Assembly (NCBI RefSeq): GCF_938040765.1
Contig: NZ_CALIAA010000234.1
Coordinates: 1 to 26,525 of the forward strand
Direction of reading: 5' to 3'
DNA length: 26,525 bases
Source: an uncultured Fretibacterium sp.
GTDB lineage: Bacteria > Synergistota > Synergistia > Synergistales > Aminobacteriaceae
This document shows, piece after piece, positions 6,591 through 14,019 of this stretch. The notes below the pieces were generated by a model that did not search any database, was not told the origin of the DNA, and was given only the letters and a program-made list of their open reading frames with translations. How positions within the stretch are numbered: the first letter of the stretch is position 1; each line of letters opens with the position of its first letter. The position numbers were made by a program, and so were the translations under genes.

Positions 6591-8549
6591 CTAAAGGTGC
6601 GCGTCGAACCAATCGCAGATCTCCCGCAGGCGCGCCAGCCTGTTCGCGGGCTTGCCGGAGCGGCTGAGCTCGTGGTTCTCGCCCCTGAAGACGCACATTC
6701 TGGCCTCCACGCCCAGGACCTTCAGGGCGGTGAACATCTGAAAGCCCTGATTCAGCTCGCAGCGGAAGTCCTCGGTCGAATGGATGAAGAGGGTGGGGGT
6801 CCGGGCCCGGTCGGCATACCGCACGGGCGACTCCGCCCACGCGGCCTCAGGGTTGCTCCAAGGCGTTCCCAGATGCTGGTCCTCGACGTAGTAGTAGCCG
6901 ATGTCGCAGCCCCCGAACTTGGAGACCCAGTTGGCGATGCCCCTCTGGGAGACGGCCGCCTTGAAGCGGTTCGTCCGGGTGATGATCCAGTTCGTCATGT
7001 AGCCGCCGTAGGAGCCGCCGGTCACCCCCAGACGCTCGGGATCGATGAACTTCAGATTCTTGACGCACCAGTCCGTGAAGGCCATCAGGTCCCGGTAATC
7101 GGCGTCCCCATAGCGTCCGCGGATGTCCTCGAACGCGCTGCCCCGCCCATCGCCGCCCCGGGGGTTGCAGTAGATGACGGCGTAGCCCCGTGCGGCCCAG
7201 CACTGCATCTCGTGGTGGTACACGTCTCCGAAGGCGGCCTTGGGTCCGCCGTGGATGTGCAGGATCGTGGGGTACCTCTCCCCCTCGCGGAAGTTGACGG
7301 GGCGCATGTACCATCCGTCCAGGACCCATCCGTCGCCGCCCTCCACGGAGACGTGGATGGGCTGCGACAGGCTCAGCTCCTCGAAGAGCGGCCGGTTGAA
7401 GGCGGTGATGCGCCTCTCGGCGCCCCCCTCCAGGACGTGAAGCTCGGGGAGGTTCAGCCCCTCGTAGGCGACGTAGGCGATGCGGCGGTCCGATACCGCG
7501 TAGTCGATGACGGCGGAGACGGCCGAGGTCAGGGTCTTCAGGCGTCCGTCCGGCGTCACGGAGCAGATGCGGCTCTTCATGACGTCGGTGGCGCAGCAGA
7601 TCAGCCCCATGCCGCTGGGGAAGATGGCCCCGCTCAGCTCCGAGCAGCCGTAGCCGGAGTCCGCCACGATGGCGTGCCCCAGGCTGGAGTCGAGCTCCGG
7701 GGTCAGGCAGCCGAGCCTGCCGTCCCGCAGGTGGTAGACCCGCGCGTTTTGGTTGACGCCCGTGCTCCTGCGGTCCGCGGCGGTGACGACGACCTCGCCG
7801 TCGCTCCAGGCGGCGTGCTTGAAGGTATACGCCAGGCTCGGCGTAAGGCACCGGCAGTCCCCCGAGACGAGGTCCAGCTCGTAGACGGCGTTGTCGGGAA
7901 GCTTGACGTCCCTGTAGTCCGAGGCCACGAGCAGCGCGGCGGTGCGCTTCGCGTTCAGGGCCGTCCGCGCGACGTCCATCAGGGGCGGGGTCAGGCGCGT
8001 GAATTCGCCCTTCGTCCCGTCGTAGACGCCCAGACCGATGCGCCGCTGTCCGATGTACCCCTTGCCGTTGGCCATGAAGGGAAGCTGCTCGAAGACCATC
8101 ATGTCCGCGCCCTCGGGGTTGTGACCGTCGCACTCGCGCTCGAAGACCGTCGTGATCAGGTAGCGCTCCCCGGGAAGCGCCTGGATGGCGTTTGCGGCAT
8201 GGGGAATCTCGAAGAGAAGCTCCGCCTCGCCGCCGTCGACGCCGATGGAGTAGAACCGGGTCGCGGCATTTCCCTTTGCATGGGAACACCTGGGTTCGCC
8301 CCGCTTCGAGGCGAAGACGATCCGGGCCCCGTCGAGGCTCCAGCAGAAGAACTGCTCCGAGCCGGAGGCGGTCAGCCGCCTGTTCGTCTCCGCGGTGAGG
8401 TCGGCGATCCAGATGTCCGACGCATAGCCGTTTTTCTCCAGGTCGGGACGGCTGAGGCGGTAGGCGATCCTCTCCCCGTCGGGGGAGAAGGCGGGGTTCG
8501 ACAGGAAGTGGAAGCCGAGAAGATCCTTGTGTTCGACAGGGCGTTTCAT
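6591..8549 (-). CDS. S9 family serine peptidase (acylaminoacyl/dipeptidyl-peptidase type, 652 aa)
   Basis: A prolyl-oligopeptidase-family enzyme. Residues 1-390 form a WD/PD40-like beta-propeller that gates access (for example NPAFSPDGERIAYRLS at 18-33 and several similar blades). Residues about 400-652 are the alpha/beta-hydrolase domain. The catalytic triad is visible: S513 in GGSYGGYMTNW, D594 in STEDFRC, and H626 in GENHELSRSGKP, with the oxyanion region HIHGGPKAAFG near 431-441. There is no signal peptide, so it acts in the cytoplasm on short peptides, probably removing N-terminal acyl-amino acids or dipeptides. AGGAGGT lies 10 bases before the ATG. The gene follows a GntR regulator and a TIGR04076 protein, but a strong hairpin with a T-tract stands between them and this gene. 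Confidence 0.95.
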   Translation of the reverse strand: MKRPVEHKDLLGFHFLSNPAFSPDGERIAYRLSRPDLEKNGYASDIWIADLTAETNRRLTASGSEQFFCWSLDGARIVFASKRGEPRCSHAKGNAATRFYSIGVDGGEAELLFEIPHAANAIQALPGERYLITTVFERECDGHNPEGADMMVFEQLPFMANGKGYIGQRRIGLGVYDGTKGEFTRLTPPLMDVARTALNAKRTAALLVASDYRDVKLPDNAVYELDLVSGDCRCLTPSLAYTFKHAAWSDGEVVVTAADRRSTGVNQNARVYHLRDGRLGCLTPELDSSLGHAIVADSGYGCSELSGAIFPSGMGLICCATDVMKSRICSVTPDGRLKTLTSAVSAVIDYAVSDRRIAYVAYEGLNLPELHVLEGGAERRITAFNRPLFEELSLSQPIHVSVEGGDGWVLDGWYMRPVNFREGERYPTILHIHGGPKAAFGDVYHHEMQCWAARGYAVIYCNPRGGDGRGSAFEDIRGRYGDADYRDLMAFTDWCVKNLKFIDPERLGVTGGSYGGYMTNWIITRTNRFKAAVSQRGIANWVSKFGGCDIGYYYVEDQHLGTPWSNPEAAWAESPVRYADRARTPTLFIHSTEDFRCELNQGFQMFTALKVLGVEARMCVFRGENHELSRSGKPANRLARLREICDWFDAHL

Positions 8550-8578
8550 GAACGTGAGTACCTCCTGAAAGGGGTTCG

Positions 8579-8613
8579 AAAAAAGCGTCCCGCCGCTCCG
8601 GGCGGAGGGACGG
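8579..8613 (-). terminator. Terminator or attenuator just upstream of the S9 peptidase
   Basis: On the minus strand an 11-bp stem with one mismatch (outer arms CGTCCC/GGGACG, hairpin 8587-8613) is followed by seven T (8579-8585). It begins 15 bases after the TIGR04076 stop and ends 30 bases before the peptidase ATG. It is a textbook intrinsic terminator for the regulator unit. It leaves almost no room for a separate peptidase promoter downstream, so it may act as an attenuator. Confidence 0.8.
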
Positions 8614-8628
8614 AGCCGTTCTTATCTC

Positions 8629-8934
8629 TTATCGGGCTTCGTCGGCCGGGACCACGTCGATGCGAAAGACGTTGATCACGTCAGGATCGGGGCAGCAGAA
8701 CGCGATGGAGTCCGTGCTCCTGCAGGGGGGGATGGAGCCCCCGTAGCGCAGGATGTCGATGTAGGGGAAGCCCGTGTGCAGGGCCATGGGGCAAAGTTTG
8801 CCGCGCTCGGTGTCGTAGTCGAAGGTGTCCCCGACCCTGTGCCCTCTGTGGCAGCCATGGGTTCCTCTGCGTTCGATCAGAGTCAGGACGATTCGCGGCC
8901 GTCTCCGTGGAGCGGTGCTGGCGGTCTTTTCCAT
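8629..8934 (-). CDS. TIGR04076 family protein (101 aa)
   Basis: A short Cys-rich protein with the TIGR04076 pattern: CHRGHRVGDTF, then GKLCPMALHTGFPYIDILRYGG, then FCCPDPDVINVFRIDV. Such proteins are widespread in anaerobes next to metabolic genes, and their function is unknown. The conserved Cys and His suggest metal binding or redox chemistry, which is inference. The N-terminal 12 residues are an unconserved basic lead. It starts one base after the GntR-type gene ends, so the two are co-transcribed and probably co-translated. A purine-rich site (GAGGAAGAGG) inside the end of the regulator gene serves as its ribosome binding site. A strong terminator follows 15 bases after its stop. Confidence 0.8.
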   Translation of the reverse strand: MEKTASTAPRRRPRIVLTLIERRGTHGCHRGHRVGDTFDYDTERGKLCPMALHTGFPYIDILRYGGSIPPCRSTDSIAFCCPDPDVINVFRIDVVPADEAR

Positions 8935-8935
8935 G

Positions 8936-9640
8936 TTATTCCTCTTCCTCCTTGCTCATATAGTTCTGCAGGTCCCGGGAGGTCTTCTCCAGGTGCCGGG
9001 ACAAAGCCTCGAGCGCGGCGTCGCGGTCCCTTGCCCTGACCGCCTCGAGGATGGCCCGGTGCTGGGTCTCGGACTCCTCCCTCATGGAGGCGAGATGCAG
9101 GCGGATGTACCGGTCCACCTGCTGCCGAAGCCGGGCGATGTGGTCGAGCGTCATGGGACGGTCGGCGGACTCGTAGAGCAGGGTGTGAAACAGGATGTTC
9201 CGCTCTCTCCAGACGATGCAGTCCGGCTCGGCCTCCATCTTGTCGAGGAGCTTCTCCGCCGCGGCCATCGTCTCCTCCGTTATGGAGGGAAAGGCGATGC
9301 GCAGGACGTTCGTCTCCAGGGCGGCGAGCATCTCGTAGATCTCGCGCGTCTCCCCGGCGCTCAGCCCCGTGACCACGGCCCCGCGCCGGCCGCGGAAATC
9401 GACCAGCCCCTCCGTCTCCAGCAGGCGGAGCGCCTCGCGCAGCGGGATGGGACTGACCTTCAAGCGTTCCGCGAGCAGGCTCTGATGCAGGGGCTCGCCG
9501 TCCGCCAGCAGGCCGCGATAGATGGCCTCCCGAAGGATGTTGGCGATGTAGTAGGGGGCCGGGTTGTCCTTGAGGTGAATGGGAATGAGCCGTTCCAGGG
9601 AGCGATAGGGGGTCTCCGTTTCCATGGCTTCCGCTTTCAT
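8936..9640 (-). CDS. GntR-family regulator, FadR/FCD subfamily (234 aa)
   Basis: The N-terminal winged HTH includes LLAERLKVSPIPLREALRLLETEGLV, a close match to the GntR DNA-binding pattern, followed by GRRGAVVTG. The C-terminal FCD-type all-helical domain (about 95-225) usually binds an organic acid or amino-acid-derived ligand with help from a metal held by Asp and His; NILFHTLLYESADRP lies in this domain. The protein ends in an acidic run. A start at 9701-9703 (255 aa) is less likely, because that ATG overlaps a perfect TATAAT box and has no ribosome binding site. The ATG at 9638-9640 has AAAGGA ten bases upstream, and a third ATG at 9623-9625 is possible. It is divergent from the binding-protein gene, so both are likely under its control. 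Confidence 0.88.
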   Translation of the reverse strand: MKAEAMETETPYRSLERLIPIHLKDNPAPYYIANILREAIYRGLLADGEPLHQSLLAERLKVSPIPLREALRLLETEGLVDFRGRRGAVVTGLSAGETREIYEMLAALETNVLRIAFPSITEETMAAAEKLLDKMEAEPDCIVWRERNILFHTLLYESADRPMTLDHIARLRQQVDRYIRLHLASMREESETQHRAILEAVRARDRDAALEALSRHLEKTSRDLQNYMSKEEEE

Positions 9641-9701
9641 GGCTTCCACGTCCTTTCCCGAGGGGACCGAGCCGTTCGAGAATAAGCTGCGCGCTCGTTT
9701 C

Positions 9702-9707
9702 ATTATA
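9702..9707 (-). promoter_or_regulatory. -10 box of the GntR-type gene promoter
   Basis: A perfect TATAAT is seen on the minus strand. The expected -35 position (GCCCGG) does not match the consensus, so activation or a different sigma factor may be involved. If used, transcription starts near 9695 and the upstream ATG at 9701-9703 cannot be translated. Confidence 0.4.
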
Positions 9708-9774
9708 GTGCATGACGCCGGGCTCCGGGCTTCACACCGTCAAAAGCGCCGATGGAATAAATTTGTTTTTCCTG

Positions 9775-9803
9775 TTGCTTTTATTCGTAAACAAAAGTAT
9801 AAT
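9775..9803 (+). promoter_or_regulatory. Promoter of the binding-protein gene, within a possible GntR operator
   Basis: TTGCTT (9775-9780; first three bases match TTGACA) lies 17 bases before a perfect TATAAT (9798-9803). An inverted repeat TTTGTTT (9762-9768) / AAACAAA (9789-9795) straddles the -35 box and spacer, so a bound protein would block polymerase. The GntR-type regulator encoded next door is the natural candidate; this is inference. Confidence 0.5.
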
Positions 9804-9805
9804 AC

Positions 9806-9853
9806 ACGCGCCCAAGGATCGGCTTTTGCCTTTGGCGTGTCCGGCGGGCCGAT
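9806..9853 (+). ncRNA. Candidate structured leader (hairpin with possible pseudoknot) of the binding-protein mRNA
   Basis: From the predicted start near 9810, GCCCAAGG (9810-9817) pairs with CCTTTGGC (9829-9836) with one mismatch. In the DNA the helix extends outward to 9806-9840. The first six loop bases ATCGGC (9818-9823) are complementary to GCCGAT (9848-9853), giving an H-type pseudoknot on paper. The zero-length first connecting loop would strain it. About 20 bases then lead to the ribosome binding site. No known riboswitch class is recognised. Confidence 0.3.
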
Positions 9854-9884
9854 GGGGATTTGAAGTGCAGGGGAGGAACGTGGG

Positions 9885-11057
9885 ATGAAGCGTGTGGGGC
9901 AATTTGCAGTGGTGCTGGCGGCTGTCGCGTCGTTCTTCGCGTGGGGGACCGAGGGGTTCGCCGCGGAGCCCATCAGGATCGGCTATATGGCGACCCTGAC
10001 GGGCGAGGGGGCGACCTGGGGACAGCACGAGCGCGAAGGGGCGCTTATGGCGGTCAAGGACATCAATGCCAGGGGGGGCGTGCTGGGGCGGCCGCTCGAG
10101 TTGATCTGCTACGACGTCAAGGGGAAGCCCGAGGAGGGGGTCAGCGCCATCCGCAGGCTGATCTATGACGATAAGGTCGTTGCTATTGGAGGGAGCAACT
10201 ACAGCGGCATTCAGATTGCCGTGGCGCCCATTGCCGACAAGGGACAGGTCCCTGTCGTCTCGAGCACGGCGACGAACCCGGCGGTGACGGTGGACCCGGA
10301 CACGGGCAAGGTGCGGCCCTACATGTTCCGCATCGTCTACACGGACCCCTATCAGGGAAAGGTGATCGCGGACTACCTCATCAAGAAGTGTGGGGCAAAA
10401 AAGCTGGCGATCATCGGCGATGTGGAGGACGCCTATTCCGAGGGGCTGACGGAGTACGTCAAAAGGACGGCGGAGGCCCTTGGGGTCGAGAATCGGTTCT
10501 GGGGGTTCCGTGGTGGGGATGTCGATTTTCGTGCGCAGCTGACGGCGGCCCGGGAGTGGGGGGCCGACGCGGTGGCCCTGACGATGTACTATAAGGAAAT
10601 GGGGCTCGTGATCAAGCAGGCCGCCGAGATGGACTGGAAGCCCCTCTTCATGGGTGGGGACGGGTACAGCCCCAATATGTTCGAGATCGCGGGCAAGGCC
10701 ATGGAGGGAACCTATTGGGTGTACCCCATGAACGCGGACGATCCGATCCTCGACCCCATCAAGGCCGCCTTCAGAAAGGAGTACGATCGGGACGCTACGG
10801 AGGTGCTGAACGTTGTCCTTGCCTACGATGTCGTCTTGATGATCGCCAACGCCATCGAGACGGCGGGCGTCGCCGAGGGGCCGGCCATTCGGGATGCCCT
10901 CGAGAATACGCAGGATTTTAAGGTCACGCATTTCGTCTGGACGGTGAACAAGGAGACCCATGACCCTCTGAACAAGCCGGCGTCCATTCTGAAGGCGAAG
11001 GACGGCAAGCTGGTCTTCCTGGAGCAGTGGAAGCCCGAGGGGGCTCCGGTCAAATGA
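9885..11057 (+). CDS. Branched-chain amino acid-type ABC transporter substrate-binding protein (LivK-like, 390 aa)
   Basis: A type I periplasmic binding protein. The signal peptide (residues 1-27) ends near GFAA-EP. The mature protein starts with IRIGYMATLTGEGATWGQHEREGA, the classic opening of LivJ/LivK-like proteins, followed by NARGGVLGRPLEL, GGSNYSGIQIAVAPIAD and VVSSTATNPAVT, which form the first lobe and hinge. A GGDVDFRAQL segment and MGGDGYSP mark the second lobe. It should bind an amino acid, short peptide or amide in the periplasm and hand it to an ABC permease. No permease or ATPase of the Liv type is nearby, so it is an orphan or works with a distant system. GGGGAGGAACGTGGG precedes the ATG. 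It is divergent from the GntR-type regulator, and a 16-bp hairpin follows the gene. Confidence 0.93.
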   Translation: MKRVGQFAVVLAAVASFFAWGTEGFAAEPIRIGYMATLTGEGATWGQHEREGALMAVKDINARGGVLGRPLELICYDVKGKPEEGVSAIRRLIYDDKVVAIGGSNYSGIQIAVAPIADKGQVPVVSSTATNPAVTVDPDTGKVRPYMFRIVYTDPYQGKVIADYLIKKCGAKKLAIIGDVEDAYSEGLTEYVKRTAEALGVENRFWGFRGGDVDFRAQLTAAREWGADAVALTMYYKEMGLVIKQAAEMDWKPLFMGGDGYSPNMFEIAGKAMEGTYWVYPMNADDPILDPIKAAFRKEYDRDATEVLNVVLAYDVVLMIANAIETAGVAEGPAIRDALENTQDFKVTHFVWTVNKETHDPLNKPASILKAKDGKLVFLEQWKPEGAPVK

Positions 11058-11115
11058 GGCGGCGCTGGGGATTGTGGTACGGAATGAATATTCACATGGA
11101 ATAATTCGATAGACC

Positions 11116-11153
11116 GGGGACGGGCCGGAGCGAGGGCGCTCCGGCCCGTCCCC
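11116..11153 (+). terminator. Strong hairpin after the binding-protein gene
   Basis: A 16-bp perfect stem (11116-11131 with 11138-11153) closes a 6-base loop GAGGGC, 58 bases after the stop codon. No T-tract follows on either strand, so it is either a terminator of the U-poor kind or an mRNA 3'-end protecting structure. Confidence 0.55.
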
Positions 11154-11253
11154 TGTCGTCGGCTCGGCGGATTCGTCCTCCCGTTTGCCCTCTCTCTGTT
11201 AAAATACTGTGGAATCCGCTGTTACGGATATTTAAGGGAGGAGTGGAAGGAAT

Positions 11254-12378
11254 ATGGACGAGGAAAAGAGTACGGACTTCGATATCGTAAACGGGCGGCT
11301 GGCCCGATTGAGGGCCCTGATGCGCGAGAAGGGGGCGGACGCCTTCGTCCTCATGGTCCTGGAGCGGCTCAACTCGGAGAGCTGCCATTACATCTCGGGC
11401 TTCCGCGGAAGCTCCGCCGCCCTGCTCATCGACGAAGAGGACGCGCGCCTGGTCACGGACGGGCGTTACCGGACCCAGGCCGCGAAGCAGTCGCCCTTCT
11501 CCCTGACCGTCCAGTCGGATCTGCCCCTGCCGGCCTATGTCGCCAGGGCGGTGACGGAGAGGGGGTGGCGCACGGTCGCCTTCGAGGCGGAGAAGGTGTC
11601 GCAGGCCCTCTTCGAGGCGGTCTTCCGGCCCCTTTCCGTCCGTTGGGTGGACGGCTCGGCCTTCATTCCCTCGCTGCGCCGTTCCAAGGACGGGACGGAG
11701 GCCGACGCCATACGCAGGGCCGCGGTCATCGCCCGCAAGGCCTACGATTCTGTCCTGGAGCAGGTGAGGCCCGGGATGACGGAGGTGGAGTTCGAGAGCC
11801 GGATGCTCTCCGAGATCAAGAGGCTGGGCGGGGAGAAGGGCTGGGTCCATGACGACTTCATCGTGGCCTCGGGGGATCGGGGAGCCATGTGCCATGCGCG
11901 GGCGACGTGCAGGCCCTTCGAGAGCGGGGACACCGTGACGTTCGATTACGGCGTGACGGTGGACGGCTACATGTGCGACATCACCCGCAACTTCGCCGTG
12001 GGCCGTGCCCAGCCGAGGGCCCTCGAGCTGAACGACATCCTGCTGAGGGCGCACCGCGAGGCGGCGGCGGCCCTCCGTCCCGGCATCGCGGGCCGCGACG
12101 TGGATGCGGTCGCCAGAAAGATCATCACCGACGCGGGGTACGGCAAGGACTTCGTGCACGGCCTGGGGCACGGTCTGGGGCTCGAGATCCATGAGGCCCC
12201 GCGCCTCTCCGCGATCTCGAAGGATATCCTCCAGGTCGGCGACGTCGTGACGATAGAGCCGGGCATCTATATCGAGGGATGGGGCGGCCTCCGCATCGAG
12301 GACGACTACCTCATCACCGAGACGGGGTCGGAGTGCCTGACCTTGTCGGACGATCAGTCGCTGAGGGTCGTGGGATAA
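11254..12378 (+). CDS. M24 family metallopeptidase, Xaa-Pro aminopeptidase type (374 aa)
   Basis: A creatinase/aminopeptidase-P fold enzyme. An N-terminal creatinase-like domain (about 12-140, including YISGFRGSSAALLI) is followed by the M24 pita-bread domain (about 150-374). All five dinuclear-metal ligands are present: D231, D242, H306, E335 and E349. They lie in TFDYG, CDITRNF, GHGLGLEIHE, TIEPGIY and RIEDDYL. H214 (CHAR) is the usual substrate-side His. It removes N-terminal residues preceding proline from peptides in the cytoplasm, normally with Mn(II) or Co(II). AAGGGAGGAG lies about 10 bases before the ATG. The family member may be PepP- or PepQ-like; the N-terminal domain favours an aminopeptidase. 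It is followed 80 bases later by lysS on the same strand. Confidence 0.93.
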   Translation: MDEEKSTDFDIVNGRLARLRALMREKGADAFVLMVLERLNSESCHYISGFRGSSAALLIDEEDARLVTDGRYRTQAAKQSPFSLTVQSDLPLPAYVARAVTERGWRTVAFEAEKVSQALFEAVFRPLSVRWVDGSAFIPSLRRSKDGTEADAIRRAAVIARKAYDSVLEQVRPGMTEVEFESRMLSEIKRLGGEKGWVHDDFIVASGDRGAMCHARATCRPFESGDTVTFDYGVTVDGYMCDITRNFAVGRAQPRALELNDILLRAHREAAAALRPGIAGRDVDAVARKIITDAGYGKDFVHGLGHGLGLEIHEAPRLSAISKDILQVGDVVTIEPGIYIEGWGGLRIEDDYLITETGSECLTLSDDQSLRVVG

Positions 12379-12391
12379 GACATTGATGGCA

Positions 12392-12416
12392 GCAGGAAAA
12401 CTCTATACTTTCCTGC
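12392..12416 (+). other. Small hairpin in the pepP-like/lysS spacer
   Basis: GCAGGAAA (12392-12399) pairs perfectly with TTTCCTGC (12409-12416) around a 9-base loop. There is no T-tract after it. A TATACT box (12404-12409) overlaps the 3' side, with TTGATG (12383-12388) 15 bases upstream, so the spacer may hold a weak lysS promoter rather than a terminator. Confidence 0.35.
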
Positions 12417-12458
12417 CGGATATAGGGGGCTTGGCCTCCGGGAAAGGGGAACGGGTAA

Positions 12459-14006
12459 GTGGAAAGCAGCACGGAGAGGCCCGGCGCGGTCGGGGCGGAA
12501 CAGCTGGACGCGTTGGATACGGCGGACAACGAGATCGTTCGGCAGAGGGTGGAGAAGCTTCGGCGCCTTCGCGGGGAGGAGGGGTATGACCCCTACGTGG
12601 TGGAGAAATGGGAGCGCAGGGATACCCTGAAGGATGTCGGGGCGCGTTTCGTGCACCTCGAGTCGGGGCAGACGGACGACGCCGTGACGGTCCGCACCGC
12701 CGGGCGCCTGATGACGCTGCGGCGGCAGGGCAAGGCGACCTTCGCCGACCTCGCGGACGAGGAGGGGCGGATGCAGCTCTATTTCCAGGTCAACGAGCTG
12801 GGCGAGGCTCCCTACGAGTTCCTGAAGAAATGGGTCGACACGGGCGACTGGATCGGCATCGTCGGCCACCCCTGCCGAACCCGGCGCGGGGAGCTCACGA
12901 TCCTGGTGAAGGAGTTCAAGCTGCTGAGCAAGGCGATGCGGCCGCTCCCCGAAAAGTGGCACGGCCTCACCGATACGGAGGCGCGCTACCGCCGGCGCTA
13001 TACGGACCTGATCGCCAACCCCGAGGTGCGCGAGGTCTTCCGCAAGCGCGCGCGGATCATCGCGTCCTTCCGCAGGACCCTGGAGGAGCACGGGACCCTG
13101 GAGGTCGAGACCCCAACGCTGTCGGTGCTGGCGGGCGGGGCCAACGCCCGTCCCTTCAAGACGTTCCACAACGCCCTGGGGCTCCCCATGTTCCTGCGCA
13201 TCGCGCCCGAGCTCTACCTGAAGCGCCTGATCGTGGGGATGATGGGGCGGGTCTACGAGATCGGCAAGAACTTCCGCAACGAGGGGATCGACACCATGCA
13301 TAACCCCGAGTTCACCATGATGGAGGTCTACTGGGCCTACTCGAACTACGAGGACATGATGAACCTGGCCGAGGAACTCATCCGCAACGCGGCCCGCGCC
13401 ATCGGCCCCCTGCAGATCGAGTGGCAGGGCGTCCCGCTGGACCTCGAAAAGCCCTTCCGCCGCGTGACGATGCTGGATATGGTCCGGGACCATACCGGCG
13501 TGGACTTCCGCGGTGTGAGGACCGACGAGGAGGCCAGGAGGATCGCCGCGGACAAGGGGCTGGCCGGGGAGCTCAAGGGGACCGAGAGCCGCTTCGCCGT
13601 CCTGAACCTGATGTTCGAGGCGTTCTGCGAGGAAAAGATCACGGACCCCACCTTCGTCATCGGGCATCCGACGGAGATATCCCCGCTCTCCAAGCGGGAC
13701 CCGGAGAACCCGGACTATACGCATCGCTTCGAGCTCTTCATGTGCGGCAAGGAGCTGGCCAACGCCTTCAGCGAGCTGAACGACCCGCTGGACCAGAGGG
13801 GGCGCTTCGAGGACCAGCTGCGGAAGAAGGAGGCGGGGGACGAGGAGGCCCACGATTTCGACGAGGACTTCATCAACGCCATCGAGTCCGGGCTTCCCCC
13901 GACCGGAGGCATGGGGATCGGCATCGACCGGCTCGTGATGTTCCTGACGGACTCCCGCTCCATCCGGGACGTCATCCTCTTCCCCGCGATGAAGCCGAAG
14001 GCCTGA
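12459..14006 (+). CDS. lysS: Lysyl-tRNA synthetase, class II
   Basis: The enzyme charges tRNA-Lys with lysine. An N-terminal OB-fold anticodon-binding domain (about 70-170, VRTAGRLMTLRRQGKATFADL) is followed by the class II catalytic core. Motif 2 is the FRNEGIDTMHNPEFTMMEVY block, motif 3 is GGMGIGIDRLVMFL near the end, and the protein ends with FPAMKPK as is usual for bacterial LysRS. Length (515 aa) is slightly above the usual 490-505 because of a 20-residue polar lead. The start is a GTG at 12459 with AAAGGGG ten bases upstream. LigA starts 13 bases after the stop, so the two are probably co-transcribed. Confidence 0.97.
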   Translation: MESSTERPGAVGAEQLDALDTADNEIVRQRVEKLRRLRGEEGYDPYVVEKWERRDTLKDVGARFVHLESGQTDDAVTVRTAGRLMTLRRQGKATFADLADEEGRMQLYFQVNELGEAPYEFLKKWVDTGDWIGIVGHPCRTRRGELTILVKEFKLLSKAMRPLPEKWHGLTDTEARYRRRYTDLIANPEVREVFRKRARIIASFRRTLEEHGTLEVETPTLSVLAGGANARPFKTFHNALGLPMFLRIAPELYLKRLIVGMMGRVYEIGKNFRNEGIDTMHNPEFTMMEVYWAYSNYEDMMNLAEELIRNAARAIGPLQIEWQGVPLDLEKPFRRVTMLDMVRDHTGVDFRGVRTDEEARRIAADKGLAGELKGTESRFAVLNLMFEAFCEEKITDPTFVIGHPTEISPLSKRDPENPDYTHRFELFMCGKELANAFSELNDPLDQRGRFEDQLRKKEAGDEEAHDFDEDFINAIESGLPPTGGMGIGIDRLVMFLTDSRSIRDVILFPAMKPKA

Positions 14007-14019
14007 GCCGGGGGCCCCT

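Noticed and set aside
6597..8675. Plus-strand ORF of 692 codons opposite the S9 peptidase
   Set aside because: It is antisense to an enzyme with a complete catalytic triad, and its translation has no recognisable motif.
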